From: an uncultured Bacilli bacterium
Lineage (GTDB): Bacteria; Bacillota_I; Bacilli_A; RF39; UBA660
Direction of reading: 5' to 3'
Assembly (NCBI GenBank): GCA_947630865.1
Contig: CANRJE010000012.1
Location: 1 to 21,405 of the forward strand
DNA: 21,405 nt
The position numbers were made by a program, and so were the translations under genes. This document shows positions 13,095 through 19,723 of this stretch, one piece after another. Position 1 is the stretch's first letter. Every line of letters starts with the position of its first letter. The notes under the pieces were generated by a model. That model was not told where the DNA came from, did not search any database, and saw only the letters and a program-made list of their open reading frames with translations.

Positions 13095-14066
13095 ATGACA
13101 GTAGTTTCAATGAATTATTTATTAGAAGCTGGTGTTCACTTCGGACACCAAAAAAGAAGATGGAATCCAAAGATGAAAGAATACATCTTTGAAGCAAGAG
13201 ATGACATCTATATAATCGATTTACAAAAGACAGTTAAAAAATTAGAAGAAGCTTATGAAGCTTTAGAGAATATCGCAAAAGATGGTGGAAAAGTTATTTT
13301 TGTTGGTACTAAAAAACAAGCTAATGAAGCATGTTTAGAATGTGCGACAAGAACTAATATGTACTATGTAACAGAACGTTGGTTAGGTGGTACTTTAACA
13401 AACTTTAAGACTATTCGTTCAAGAGTTAAGAGATTAGAAGAATTAGAGCATATGCAAGAAGATGGAACTTATGATTTATTACCTAAAAAAGAAGTTGCTC
13501 TTTTGAATAAAGAATATGAAAAATTAAATAGATATCTAAAAGGAATTAGAGATATGACATCTCTTCCTCAAGCAATGATTGTTGTTGATCCTAAACAAGA
13601 AGAGATTGCTATTCGTGAAGCTCATAAATTAGGAATAAAAACATTTGGTATTGTAGATACTAATTGTGATCCTGATGTTCTTGATTATCCAATTCCAGGA
13701 AATGATGATGCTGTAAGAGCTGTAAAAGTTGTTCTTAACGCTTTAACTAATGCAATTGCAAGTGCAAATGGTAATGAAATAGTTGATGTAGTTTCTGAAG
13801 AAGAGAAAAAAGAAATCAAGAAAGAAACAAAAGAAGAAAAAACTTCTAAAAAAGAAGAAGTAAAAGAGGAAACAAAAGAAGTTGTAAAAGAAGAAAAGGT
13901 TGAAGCAGAAGTTAAAGAAGAAGTTGAAGAAATAAAAGAAGCAGATAAAGAAGTAAAAAATCTTAAAGAGTTGACATTAACCGAACTTAAAGATTTAGCA
14001 AAGTCAAGGGGTATTAAAGGTTATTCTAAAATGAAAAAAGATGAACTATTAGAAGTTCTAAAATAA
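13095..14066 (+). CDS. rpsB: 30S ribosomal protein S2 with acidic linker and C-terminal Rho_N/SAP-like domain
   Basis: The start follows GAGGAG by nine bases. Residues 1-230 are standard S2 (LLEAGVHFGHQKRRWNPKM, IIDLQKT, ERWLGGTLTNFKTI, PQAMIVVDPKQE, GIVDTNCDPD, IPGNDDA). S2 binds late to the 30S near the anti-SD region together with S1. The length is 323 against the usual 230-260. Residues about 236-289 are a Glu/Lys-rich, probably extended or coiled linker. Residues 290-323 (LTLTELKDLAKSRGIKGY, MKKDELLEVL) are a Rho_N/SAP-like motif nearly identical to the L20 tail. tsf follows after nine bases, the common rpsB-tsf operon. The tail could add RNA contact at the mRNA exit region; this is inference. 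Confidence 0.96.
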   Translation: MTVVSMNYLLEAGVHFGHQKRRWNPKMKEYIFEARDDIYIIDLQKTVKKLEEAYEALENIAKDGGKVIFVGTKKQANEACLECATRTNMYYVTERWLGGTLTNFKTIRSRVKRLEELEHMQEDGTYDLLPKKEVALLNKEYEKLNRYLKGIRDMTSLPQAMIVVDPKQEEIAIREAHKLGIKTFGIVDTNCDPDVLDYPIPGNDDAVRAVKVVLNALTNAIASANGNEIVDVVSEEEKKEIKKETKEEKTSKKEEVKEETKEVVKEEKVEAEVKEEVEEIKEADKEVKNLKELTLTELKDLAKSRGIKGYSKMKKDELLEVLK

Positions 14067-14075
14067 GGAGGATAT

Positions 14076-14951
14076 ATGTTTAGTGCTAGTGATGTCAAGA
14101 CATTAAGAGAAAAAACAGGAGCAGGTATGCTTGATTGCAAAAAGGCTCTTGAAGAAACAAAAGGAAATCTTGATGAAGCTATTGATTGGCTTCGTGAAAA
14201 AGGAATTGCTAAAGCATCTAAAAAAGGTGATAGAATTGCAGCAGAAGGATTAAGTCAAATATTTATTGATGGTAATAAAGCTGTAGTTTTAGAAGTTAAC
14301 AGTGAAACTGATTTTGTTGCTAAAAATGAAGAATTTAAAAATTTTGTTAATAAAATTGGAGAAACTTTATTAAAGAACGATGCTAAGACAATGGAAGAGG
14401 CTTTAAATTTAAAAGTTGATAATGAAACAATTAATGATTTAGTTGTAGCAACTATTGCTAAAATTGGAGAAAAAATCAGTTTTAGAAGATTTAAAGTTGT
14501 TGAAAAGAAAGATAATGAAAACTTTGGTTCTTATATTCATATGGGAGGAAAAATCGCATCTTTAGTTTTAATTGAAGGTGGAAACTCTGAAGTTGCTAGA
14601 GAAGTTGCTATGCATGCTGCAGCAATGCGCCCTTTATATACTAATTCTAGTGAAGTTCCAGAAGATGTTTTAGAAAAAGAAAAAAATATCATGCGTCAAG
14701 AATTATTAAATGAAGGAAAACCAGAAGATAAAATTGAAAATATTTTAGTTGGTAAAGTTCGTAAGTATTACGAAGAAGTTTGTTTAGAAAATCAAATCTT
14801 TGTTAAATCTGAAAATAAGGAAACTGTTTCTAAATATTTAGAGAATAACGGGGCTAAACTTATTTCTATGACAAGATTTGAAGTTGGTGAAGGAATTGAA
14901 AAACGCCAAGAAAACTTTTTAGATGAAGTAATGAACCAAATTAATGGATAG
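14076..14951 (+). CDS. tsf: Elongation factor Ts
   Basis: 291 residues, the typical length. EF-Ts releases GDP from EF-Tu and so recycles it for translation. The N-terminal UBA-like domain has LREKTGAGMLDCKKALEE, and the core motif TDFVAKNEEF holds the Asp-Phe pair that disturbs the EF-Tu magnesium site. The two dimerisation subdomains follow (GGKIASLVLIEGG, VAMHAAAMRPLY), with the C-terminal KYYEEVCLENQIFVK. The start ATG is seven bases downstream of AAGGAGG and the gene follows rpsB by nine bases. A terminator hairpin starts at the last base of the stop codon. Confidence 0.97.
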   Translation: MFSASDVKTLREKTGAGMLDCKKALEETKGNLDEAIDWLREKGIAKASKKGDRIAAEGLSQIFIDGNKAVVLEVNSETDFVAKNEEFKNFVNKIGETLLKNDAKTMEEALNLKVDNETINDLVVATIAKIGEKISFRRFKVVEKKDNENFGSYIHMGGKIASLVLIEGGNSEVAREVAMHAAAMRPLYTNSSEVPEDVLEKEKNIMRQELLNEGKPEDKIENILVGKVRKYYEEVCLENQIFVKSENKETVSKYLENNGAKLISMTRFEVGEGIEKRQENFLDEVMNQING

Positions 14952-14974
14952 GACAAGGAAACTTGTTCTTTTTT
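14951..14974 (+). terminator. Terminator of rpsB-tsf
   Basis: GGACAAG (14951-14957) pairs with CTTGTTC (14962-14968, one G-U) around a GAAA tetraloop, followed by TTTTTT. Its first base is the last base of the tsf stop. A near-copy follows the next gene. Confidence 0.9.
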
Positions 14975-15051
14975 CTTAAAAAGTAAAGACTTTTTATAAG
15001 AAATTTAGTACAGTATTATTAAAGTAATTAATATTGAAGGGAGACATTAAT

Positions 15052-15729
15052 ATGGAAAATAAGTTTAATTTAACTAAAGAGCAAAATGTTTTTGTAGTCA
15101 AAAGAAATATTGTTGATTACATTTGGAAAAGTGCTAATTTAGAAGGCATAAGAGTAACTTATCCTGAAACGCAAGCAATATATGATGGTGGTATTGTTAA
15201 TGGCTTAACAGTTGACAAAATAATTGCTATTAACAATTTAAAATATGCTTGGCAGTTTATTCTTGAAAATGATGGAATAGATTATGATTTTAAAGTACTT
15301 TTACATTTACATAAATTAACTTGCGATAAATTAGTTTTAACGGAAAATTTAGGAAAATTACGAACAACTCCTGTAAATATTGGAGGGACTTCTTGGAAAC
15401 CTGATTTTCCTTTTGAAAGTCAAATTAAGGAAGAATTAAGTGAATTGTTAAATCAACCTTTAAAAACAAAAACGGAAATATCTTTAGAAATTATGTTATG
15501 GATTATGCGAAGACAAATGTTTATTGATGGTAATAAAAGAGTTGCTATGTTATTTGCTAATAAGATAATGATAGATAATGGTTGTGGTATAATAACAATT
15601 TCTCAAGAAAATCAGCCAACATTTTTTGAAAAATTAATTAAATTTTATGAGACTGGTGATAATACTGATATAAAAAAATGGCTTTATGAAACTAGTATAG
15701 ATGGAATTGATTTCAATCAAAAAAATTAA
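15052..15729 (+). CDS. Fic-domain protein lacking the catalytic histidine
   Basis: 225 residues starting at ATG 15052, eight bases after GAAGGGAGA; a TTG at 15034 overlaps that region and is less likely. Fic enzymes usually transfer AMP or related groups onto proteins. The active loop is HxFx(D/E)GN(G/K)R. Here it reads QMFIDGNKR (155-163), with Gln155 in place of the catalytic His. The phosphate-binding part (F157, D159, G160, N161, R163) is kept. An inhibitory-helix motif, SANLEG (27-32, S/T-xxx-E-G/N), lies at the N-terminus, as in autoinhibited class II Fic proteins. The flap region LRTTPVNIGGTSWKP is also present. It may bind nucleotide without AMPylation, use another chemistry, or be a regulator. 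It is flanked by two near-identical terminators. Confidence 0.85.
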   Translation: MENKFNLTKEQNVFVVKRNIVDYIWKSANLEGIRVTYPETQAIYDGGIVNGLTVDKIIAINNLKYAWQFILENDGIDYDFKVLLHLHKLTCDKLVLTENLGKLRTTPVNIGGTSWKPDFPFESQIKEELSELLNQPLKTKTEISLEIMLWIMRRQMFIDGNKRVAMLFANKIMIDNGCGIITISQENQPTFFEKLIKFYETGDNTDIKKWLYETSIDGIDFNQKN

Positions 15730-15755
15730 AGATCAAGGAAACTTGTTCTTTTTTT
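15728..15755 (+). terminator. Terminator of the Fic gene
   Basis: AAAGA.CAAG pairs with CTTG.TCTTT around GAAA (15738-15741), with one T-T mismatch, followed by T's. The core CAAGGAAACTTGTTCTTTTT is shared with the tsf terminator. Confidence 0.85.
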
Positions 15756-15794
15756 GTAAATTTATGTCAAATTTAAGTGATTAAAAAACTTCTA

Positions 15795-15803
15795 TGTTAT
15801 TAT
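15795..15803 (+). promoter_or_regulatory. Extended -10 promoter of the WG-repeat gene
   Basis: TGT-TATTAT fits the TGNTATAAT extended -10 pattern, 20 bases before the ATG; the -35 region is weak. Confidence 0.45.
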
Positions 15804-15823
15804 AAAAAGTACGAGGTGGTCTT

Positions 15824-17224
15824 ATGGAAAGAAAAGATTATTTAGTGGTTGTAGCAGAAGTTTCAAAATATAAAACTTTAGATGATTTTAAAGAAGGTTT
15901 ATCATTGGTTGGTTTAGAGATTCCTAATTATGGAATGAAGTTTGGATTTATAAACAAAAAAGGAGAAGAAGTAATCAAATGTGAATATGATGTTGCTTAT
16001 CCATTTCATGGAGGGTTTGCTTTAGTAAAAAAAGATAATCGATGGTTTTTCATTGATAAAAAAGGACTATCTCTTATAAATTATGGAAATATTTATAGTG
16101 ATGATAATTATAAATTTGAACAGGCTAGAGATTTTAGTAATGGGCTAGCTGCGGTTATGAAAAATGGACGTTGGGGTTTTCTAAAAGCATTTTATACAAA
16201 AGATAGTTATTATGGTCATCTTACAAGTGTTTCTAATATTGATATTCCTTTTATGTATGATAGTGTATCAGACTTTAAAGAAGGATTTGCTTTTGTAGAA
16301 CTTGATGGAAAAATAAGTTGTATTAATAAAAAAAATCAAGAACAATTTACTTTACCACCTGAATATGTTTTAGCTTATCCTTTTAGTGATACCTTAGCAA
16401 GAGTTAAAACTTATGATAATAGATATGGTTTTTTTAATCAAGAAGGAAAAGAAGTTATTAAGCCAACCTTTAATTTAGCAAGTGATTTTAAATATGGTTA
16501 TGCTATTATTGATACTGATTTAGGAACGACTTTAATTAATAAAAAAGGAGAAAAAATACATCCAGAAACCAAGGAATTTTCTATCGTTTCAATAAGAAAA
16601 GCAAGTGATGAAACAATCTTTTTAGTAGTTAATTATGGTCATAATCAACTAGGATTAGTGGACTTGGATTTTAATAAAATAACGGATAGAAAATTTAGAG
16701 CAGTTTATGAAAATAAAGATGGTTTTCTTAGAGTTAAAAATCAAAATGGAAACTATGAAATTATTGATTCTAGAGGAAATACAAAGAAGATTTTAGATAA
16801 AATAGGAGAAATATCTGAAGGAAAAGTACCAATTTTATATGAAAATTCTAAAATGGGATACTTTGATATAAATGATGATGAATATTTTTCTAATAGATAT
16901 GATCATGTTAATCCTTTTCATGAAGGAGTAGGAAAAGTTGAAAATTTATCTCATCAATTCTTTATTGATGAAAATGGTAAGAGACTTGATATTAAAAGAA
17001 CTAAAAGAGAAATTTTAGAACTTGATACTTCAAAAGGATTTCCTGATTTTATTCAAAAAGCCTATGTTTTAGAATATAAAAGTGTTTTCAAAGAAAATGA
17101 TGATGTTAAGGAAATAGTTAAAGTTCGTGATAGTTATTCAGAATATTTAAAAGAAGTATCTTTAATAGAAGAAAGATTAAATACTTTAAGTCAAGAAGAA
17201 AAAAGACTTTGTAAAAAAATGTAA
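15824..17224 (+). CDS. WG-repeat protein
   Basis: 466 residues starting at ATG 15824 behind CGAGGTGG. No signal peptide or membrane segment, so it is probably cytosolic. It consists of about six or seven WG (KWG) repeats between residues 36 and 390, each a short beta unit. Typical units are FGFINKKGEEVI, RWFFIDKKG, GRWGFLKAF, RYGFFNQEGKEVI, TTLINKKGEKI and MGYFDI, alternating with YPFHGGFALV or DFSNGLAAV segments. The last 60 residues are helical and charged (coiled coil near VRDSYSEYLKEVSLIEERLN). WG repeats form beta-propeller-like or solenoid scaffolds; no enzymatic function is established. It has its own promoter and a strong terminator. The region from tsf onward looks accessory. Confidence 0.88.
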   Translation: MERKDYLVVVAEVSKYKTLDDFKEGLSLVGLEIPNYGMKFGFINKKGEEVIKCEYDVAYPFHGGFALVKKDNRWFFIDKKGLSLINYGNIYSDDNYKFEQARDFSNGLAAVMKNGRWGFLKAFYTKDSYYGHLTSVSNIDIPFMYDSVSDFKEGFAFVELDGKISCINKKNQEQFTLPPEYVLAYPFSDTLARVKTYDNRYGFFNQEGKEVIKPTFNLASDFKYGYAIIDTDLGTTLINKKGEKIHPETKEFSIVSIRKASDETIFLVVNYGHNQLGLVDLDFNKITDRKFRAVYENKDGFLRVKNQNGNYEIIDSRGNTKKILDKIGEISEGKVPILYENSKMGYFDINDDEYFSNRYDHVNPFHEGVGKVENLSHQFFIDENGKRLDIKRTKREILELDTSKGFPDFIQKAYVLEYKSVFKENDDVKEIVKVRDSYSEYLKEVSLIEERLNTLSQEEKRLCKKM

Positions 17225-17243
17225 TAATTAAAATAAAAAAATT

Positions 17244-17282
17244 AAAAAAGGAATATGAATTAAAAACTCATGTTCCTTTTAA
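17244..17282. terminator. Bidirectional terminator next to the left inverted repeat
   Basis: AAAAGGAA (17246-17253) pairs with TTCCTTTT (17273-17280), with ATGA/TCAT inside. Plus-strand T's end the WG gene. On the minus strand the long A tract (17231-17249) gives a U tail, so it would also stop transcripts leaving the element at 17282 leftwards. Confidence 0.85.
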
Positions 17283-17315
17283 AATTATCGTATAACTTAC
17301 AATTATTCGATACTT
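17282..17315 (+). repeat. Left 34-bp inverted repeat (recombination site)
   Basis: All 34 bases are the exact reverse complement of 18349-18382; the match ends at 17281 and 17316. Inside lies an imperfect dyad, ATCGTATAACT (17287-17297), TAC, AATTATTCGAT (17301-17311), with 9 of 11 bases symmetric. This is the look of a tyrosine-recombinase core site with two binding arms and a short crossover region. Confidence 0.93.
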
Positions 17316-17327
17316 CTAAGCAATTTA

Positions 17328-17355
17328 AGTATAACATGATTTATGAAAAAAACAA
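17328..17355 (-). promoter_or_regulatory. Outward-facing promoter inside the invertible segment
   Basis: On the minus strand: TTGTTT (17350-17355), 16 bases, and TATACT (17328-17333) preceded by TGT (extended -10). The start would be near 17321, reading leftwards through the left repeat. It lies 13 bases inside the repeat. No comparably good promoter is seen on the plus strand for the recombinase; a weak TATAAC (17330-17335) overlaps it. Confidence 0.65.
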
Positions 17356-17420
17356 ATATATTTAAAAAATATTTTAAAAAGTTTTAAATTTATTAAAATA
17401 TAAGACTTGGAGGTGCTTAA

Positions 17421-18350
17421 ATGCGAAAAAATAAGAGTATAACTTATAATAATATTTTAGAACTTTGGTTAAATAATAAATCTAATATAAAAATACAATC
17501 TAAATTAAATTATGAAAGTTTAATTTTAAATTATCTTAAAAATACTATTGGAAATAAATTAATAACTAAAATAACTAAAGACGATATAAAAAAATTGCTT
17601 TTTTCTTTAAAAGATAAAATAGCAATTTCTACTCAAAAGAAACTTATTTATATTATTAAAACTAGTTTTTCTTATGCTTATAATAATAAATATTGTGATT
17701 ATATAGATTTAACTGATATTAAATTTAAATCGTCAAATAAAATAATGTTTATTTTATCAAAAGAAGAACAAAGTATTTTGGAAAACAGATTAAAGGAAAA
17801 AGTTAATATTCGGAAAATTTGTTTATTATTATGTCTTTATACAGGACTTCGTGTTGGTGAAGTAGCAGGTTTAAAATGGGAAGATATTGATTTTAGTAAT
17901 AAATCATTAATTATAAAAAGAACAATTATAAGAATTAAAAATCAAAATAAAAATAATTCCAATAAAACATTTTTAATAGAAAGTACTCCCAAAAGTGAAA
18001 CATCAAGAAGAATAATACCAATACCTAATTTTATTATTAAATTATTATATGAATTTAAGAAAAACGATAATTATTTTTTGCTTTCCAATAGTGAAAAATT
18101 ATATGACCCTAGATATTTAGAAGCCTTTTATACAAGAATGCTTAGAAACTGTAATATTAAAAATAATAAGTTTCATACTTTAAGACATACTTTTGCAACA
18201 CGTTCTATAGAGTCAAAAATGGATATAAAAACTTTAAGTGAAATTTTAGGACATTCATCTGTTGAAATAACTTTAAAATTATATGTTCATCCAACTTATG
18301 AAATGAAAAAAGCATCACTTGAAAATTTAGTAGAATATATGGCTATTTAA
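17421..18350 (+). CDS. Tyrosine recombinase (probable DNA invertase)
   Basis: 309 residues behind TTGGAGGTG. Residues 1-100 are the SAM-like core-binding domain and 110-309 the catalytic domain. All catalytic residues are visible: Arg144 (TGLRVGE), Lys191 (STPKSE), His252 and Arg255 (HTLRH), His278 (LGHSS), and the nucleophile Tyr288 (LKLYVHP). It breaks and rejoins DNA through a 3'-phosphotyrosine link. There is no large extra N-terminal arm domain as in Tn916-type integrases. Perfect inverted repeats on both sides and the absence of any other mobile-element gene point to site-specific inversion of its own locus. The stop codon's last two bases lie in the right repeat. It could still be a relic integrase of a lost element. 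Confidence 0.9.
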   Translation: MRKNKSITYNNILELWLNNKSNIKIQSKLNYESLILNYLKNTIGNKLITKITKDDIKKLLFSLKDKIAISTQKKLIYIIKTSFSYAYNNKYCDYIDLTDIKFKSSNKIMFILSKEEQSILENRLKEKVNIRKICLLLCLYTGLRVGEVAGLKWEDIDFSNKSLIIKRTIIRIKNQNKNNSNKTFLIESTPKSETSRRIIPIPNFIIKLLYEFKKNDNYFLLSNSEKLYDPRYLEAFYTRMLRNCNIKNNKFHTLRHTFATRSIESKMDIKTLSEILGHSSVEITLKLYVHPTYEMKKASLENLVEYMAI

Positions 18351-18382
18351 GTATCGAATAATTGTAAGTTATACGATAATTT
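18349..18382 (-). repeat. Right 34-bp inverted repeat (recombination site)
   Basis: Exact reverse complement of 17282-17315. It starts in the TAA stop of the recombinase and ends 8 bases before the AGGAGG ribosome binding site (18390-18395) of the next gene, so it would form the 5' leader of that gene. Confidence 0.93.
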
Positions 18383-18398
18383 AGGGGAAAGGAGGTAA

Positions 18399-18911
18399 AT
18401 GAAAATATATAATCATTTTTTTAAATCATTAGCAAGTAAAAGAAAATTAAGCGAATATATTGATGTACTAGATTGGTTATTAAATGATAATAGATTATCT
18501 ACTTTAAATTCAAAGAAAAAGGGTAAATTTACGTCAATGCTAAAGAATTATATGAAAAATAAAAATATTATTTTTATGAATTTTGATTGTAATGATGAAG
18601 CAGAAGTTAAAAATAAGAATGAAAAGTATTTTTTCTTTTATAGTTATAGTAGGATAGGCTGTGAAAAAATTATTGAATATATAAGGAATAGTATAGCACA
18701 TGGTAATTGTTACTTAGAAACTATCAAAGGGGAAACATTATTTGTTGCTAAAGATTTTAATAATCAAAATAAACTAGTAGCAATCATTAGGATACCCTTG
18801 TCTATGATTAAATATTTGTATGAATTGTATATTCAACTTTCAAACGAAGACATATACGAAGAAAATGGAACAAATGATGATAATAGTAAAAAAGTATTAG
18901 CAAAAGTATAA
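18399..18911 (+). CDS. HEPN-like protein, possible RNase, downstream of the invertible segment
   Basis: 170 residues starting at ATG 18399; AGGAGG ends three bases before, a short spacing. It is helical with no signal peptide. The key motif is IRNSIAHGN: Arg96-x4-His101 fits the HEPN Rx4-6H pattern, followed by a beta segment (LFVAKDF) and a final helix (IPLSMIKYLYELYIQL). This layout resembles the pEK499_p136-type HEPN group. Many HEPN proteins are metal-independent RNases of toxin-antitoxin or phage-defence systems, but some are inactive. No antitoxin is seen next door unless the short lipoprotein gene downstream counts, which is unlikely. Its promoter should depend on the orientation of the segment upstream, apart from read-through of the recombinase gene. 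Confidence 0.65.
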   Translation: MKIYNHFFKSLASKRKLSEYIDVLDWLLNDNRLSTLNSKKKGKFTSMLKNYMKNKNIIFMNFDCNDEAEVKNKNEKYFFFYSYSRIGCEKIIEYIRNSIAHGNCYLETIKGETLFVAKDFNNQNKLVAIIRIPLSMIKYLYELYIQLSNEDIYEENGTNDDNSKKVLAKV

Positions 18912-19020
18912 ATAAGAGTAAAAAAATGTGAAAAAATGAAAAATTTTTTTAATGGTAGAGATATTGTAAATAAAACAGTAACTATCAAAAAATAAAAATA
19001 TAATTATAAGGAGTTTAATT

Positions 19021-19452
19021 ATGAAAAAAATTTTAACAATAATATTATGTGTAATTTGCTTATTAGGAATAGTAGGGTGTAACAAAACAGAAATTAAGAC
19101 AAAAGATGAAACAGAAGAAAAAAAAGCAGAAATTGTGACAAATGATGGAACAAAAGAACAAAAGAGTTGTTCTGAATTACATAGTTTATTATTTAATAAT
19201 CTTGAATATTACCAAAAGCACTATGGAGGAGCAAAAATTAAAATAGTTGATAAAGTACAAAGAATTGAAGATGGGGAAATAATGGTTTTATCAGATGGTT
19301 GTGAAGTATATTTTAATAAAAATTCGGTTGATTTTTCGGAAATTTTACCTGGCACTAAAGTAGAAATAGAAGGTCTTATCATTAAACCTGGGGATAGGAA
19401 TTATTTATATCCACCATCTATAGAAGAGCCAAGTTTAAAAATTTTATCATAA
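19021..19452 (+). CDS. Small lipoprotein with OB-fold-like domain
   Basis: 143 residues behind AAGGAG. The signal peptide ends in LLGIVGC, predicting lipidation at Cys20. A charged linker, mostly Lys/Glu/Thr, spans 21-48. The folded part at about 50-143 (AKIKIVDKVQRIEDGEIMVL, CEVYF, LPGTKVEIEGLIIKPGDRNYLY) has the strand order of an OB-fold such as tRNA_anti-like domains in secreted lipoproteins. Two further cysteines (in KSCSEL and DGCEVYF) could pair. The function is unknown. A TATAAT at 18999-19004 is too close to the ribosome binding site to be its promoter, so it is probably read with the HEPN-like gene 109 bases upstream. A terminator follows. Confidence 0.75.
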   Translation: MKKILTIILCVICLLGIVGCNKTEIKTKDETEEKKAEIVTNDGTKEQKSCSELHSLLFNNLEYYQKHYGGAKIKIVDKVQRIEDGEIMVLSDGCEVYFNKNSVDFSEILPGTKVEIEGLIIKPGDRNYLYPPSIEEPSLKILS

Positions 19453-19510
19453 AAATAACAAGATTAAATGCAGAAAAGTTAATTAAATAGATTTTGAGAT
19501 TTATTTAAAG

Positions 19511-19549
19511 CAATACTTTACAAAAAAATGTAAAGTTATTGTTTTTTTT
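19511..19549 (+). terminator. Terminator of the HEPN-lipoprotein unit
   Basis: CAAT.ACTTTACA (19511-19522) pairs with TGTAAAGT.ATTG (19529-19541, one bulged T), followed by eight T's. Confidence 0.88.
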
Positions 19550-19593
19550 ATATCAATGAAAGTTTATTTATATTTTAATTAGAACCTTGAATT

Positions 19594-19723
19594 AAAAAGT
19601 AAATTTCAGTCTAAATCCAAGTGATAAAAGTATAAAATTAAATTTCAGTTTAAAACAAGATTATAGAAAAGTAAAAAAACTGAAATTTTTTTGATTTTCC
19701 AAAACTAAATTTCAGTTTTAAAA
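19594..19723 (-). repeat. Left cluster of transposon-end motifs
   Basis: Copies of TAAATTTCAGT at 19600-19610 (GTAAATTTCAGT), 19639-19649 and 19706-19716, plus one opposite copy, ACTGAAATTT, at 19679-19688. They are the reverse complement of the right-hand cluster. The 67-base step from 19639 to 19706 equals the step between the two inner copies on the right (21225 to 21292). They may be transposase binding sites or nested element ends. Confidence 0.75.

Larger units (their letters stand above)
17282..18382. mobile_element. Putative invertible DNA segment carrying its own recombinase
   Basis: Two perfect 34-bp inverted repeats enclose 1033 bp with a tyrosine recombinase gene and an outward promoter. 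Inverted, not direct, sites predict inversion rather than excision. The recombinase is intact in both orientations because the stop codon's last two bases are supplied by either repeat. In the orientation shown the outward promoter points left into a terminator; after inversion it would point right into the HEPN-like gene at 18399. Inversion itself is not visible in one assembled sequence. Confidence 0.75.

Noticed and set aside
17282..18382. Integrated prophage or conjugative element bounded by att sites
   Set aside because: att sites would be direct repeats. These are inverted, only one gene lies between them, and no phage or conjugation gene is in the window.
18999..19004. TATAAT as promoter of the lipoprotein gene
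   Set aside because: Transcription would begin at the ribosome binding site itself and no -35 lies at the right distance.
18897..19085. Minus-strand 62-codon frame across the HEPN/lipoprotein gap
   Set aside because: Phe/Ile-rich shadow overlapping two plus-strand genes, with no start signal.
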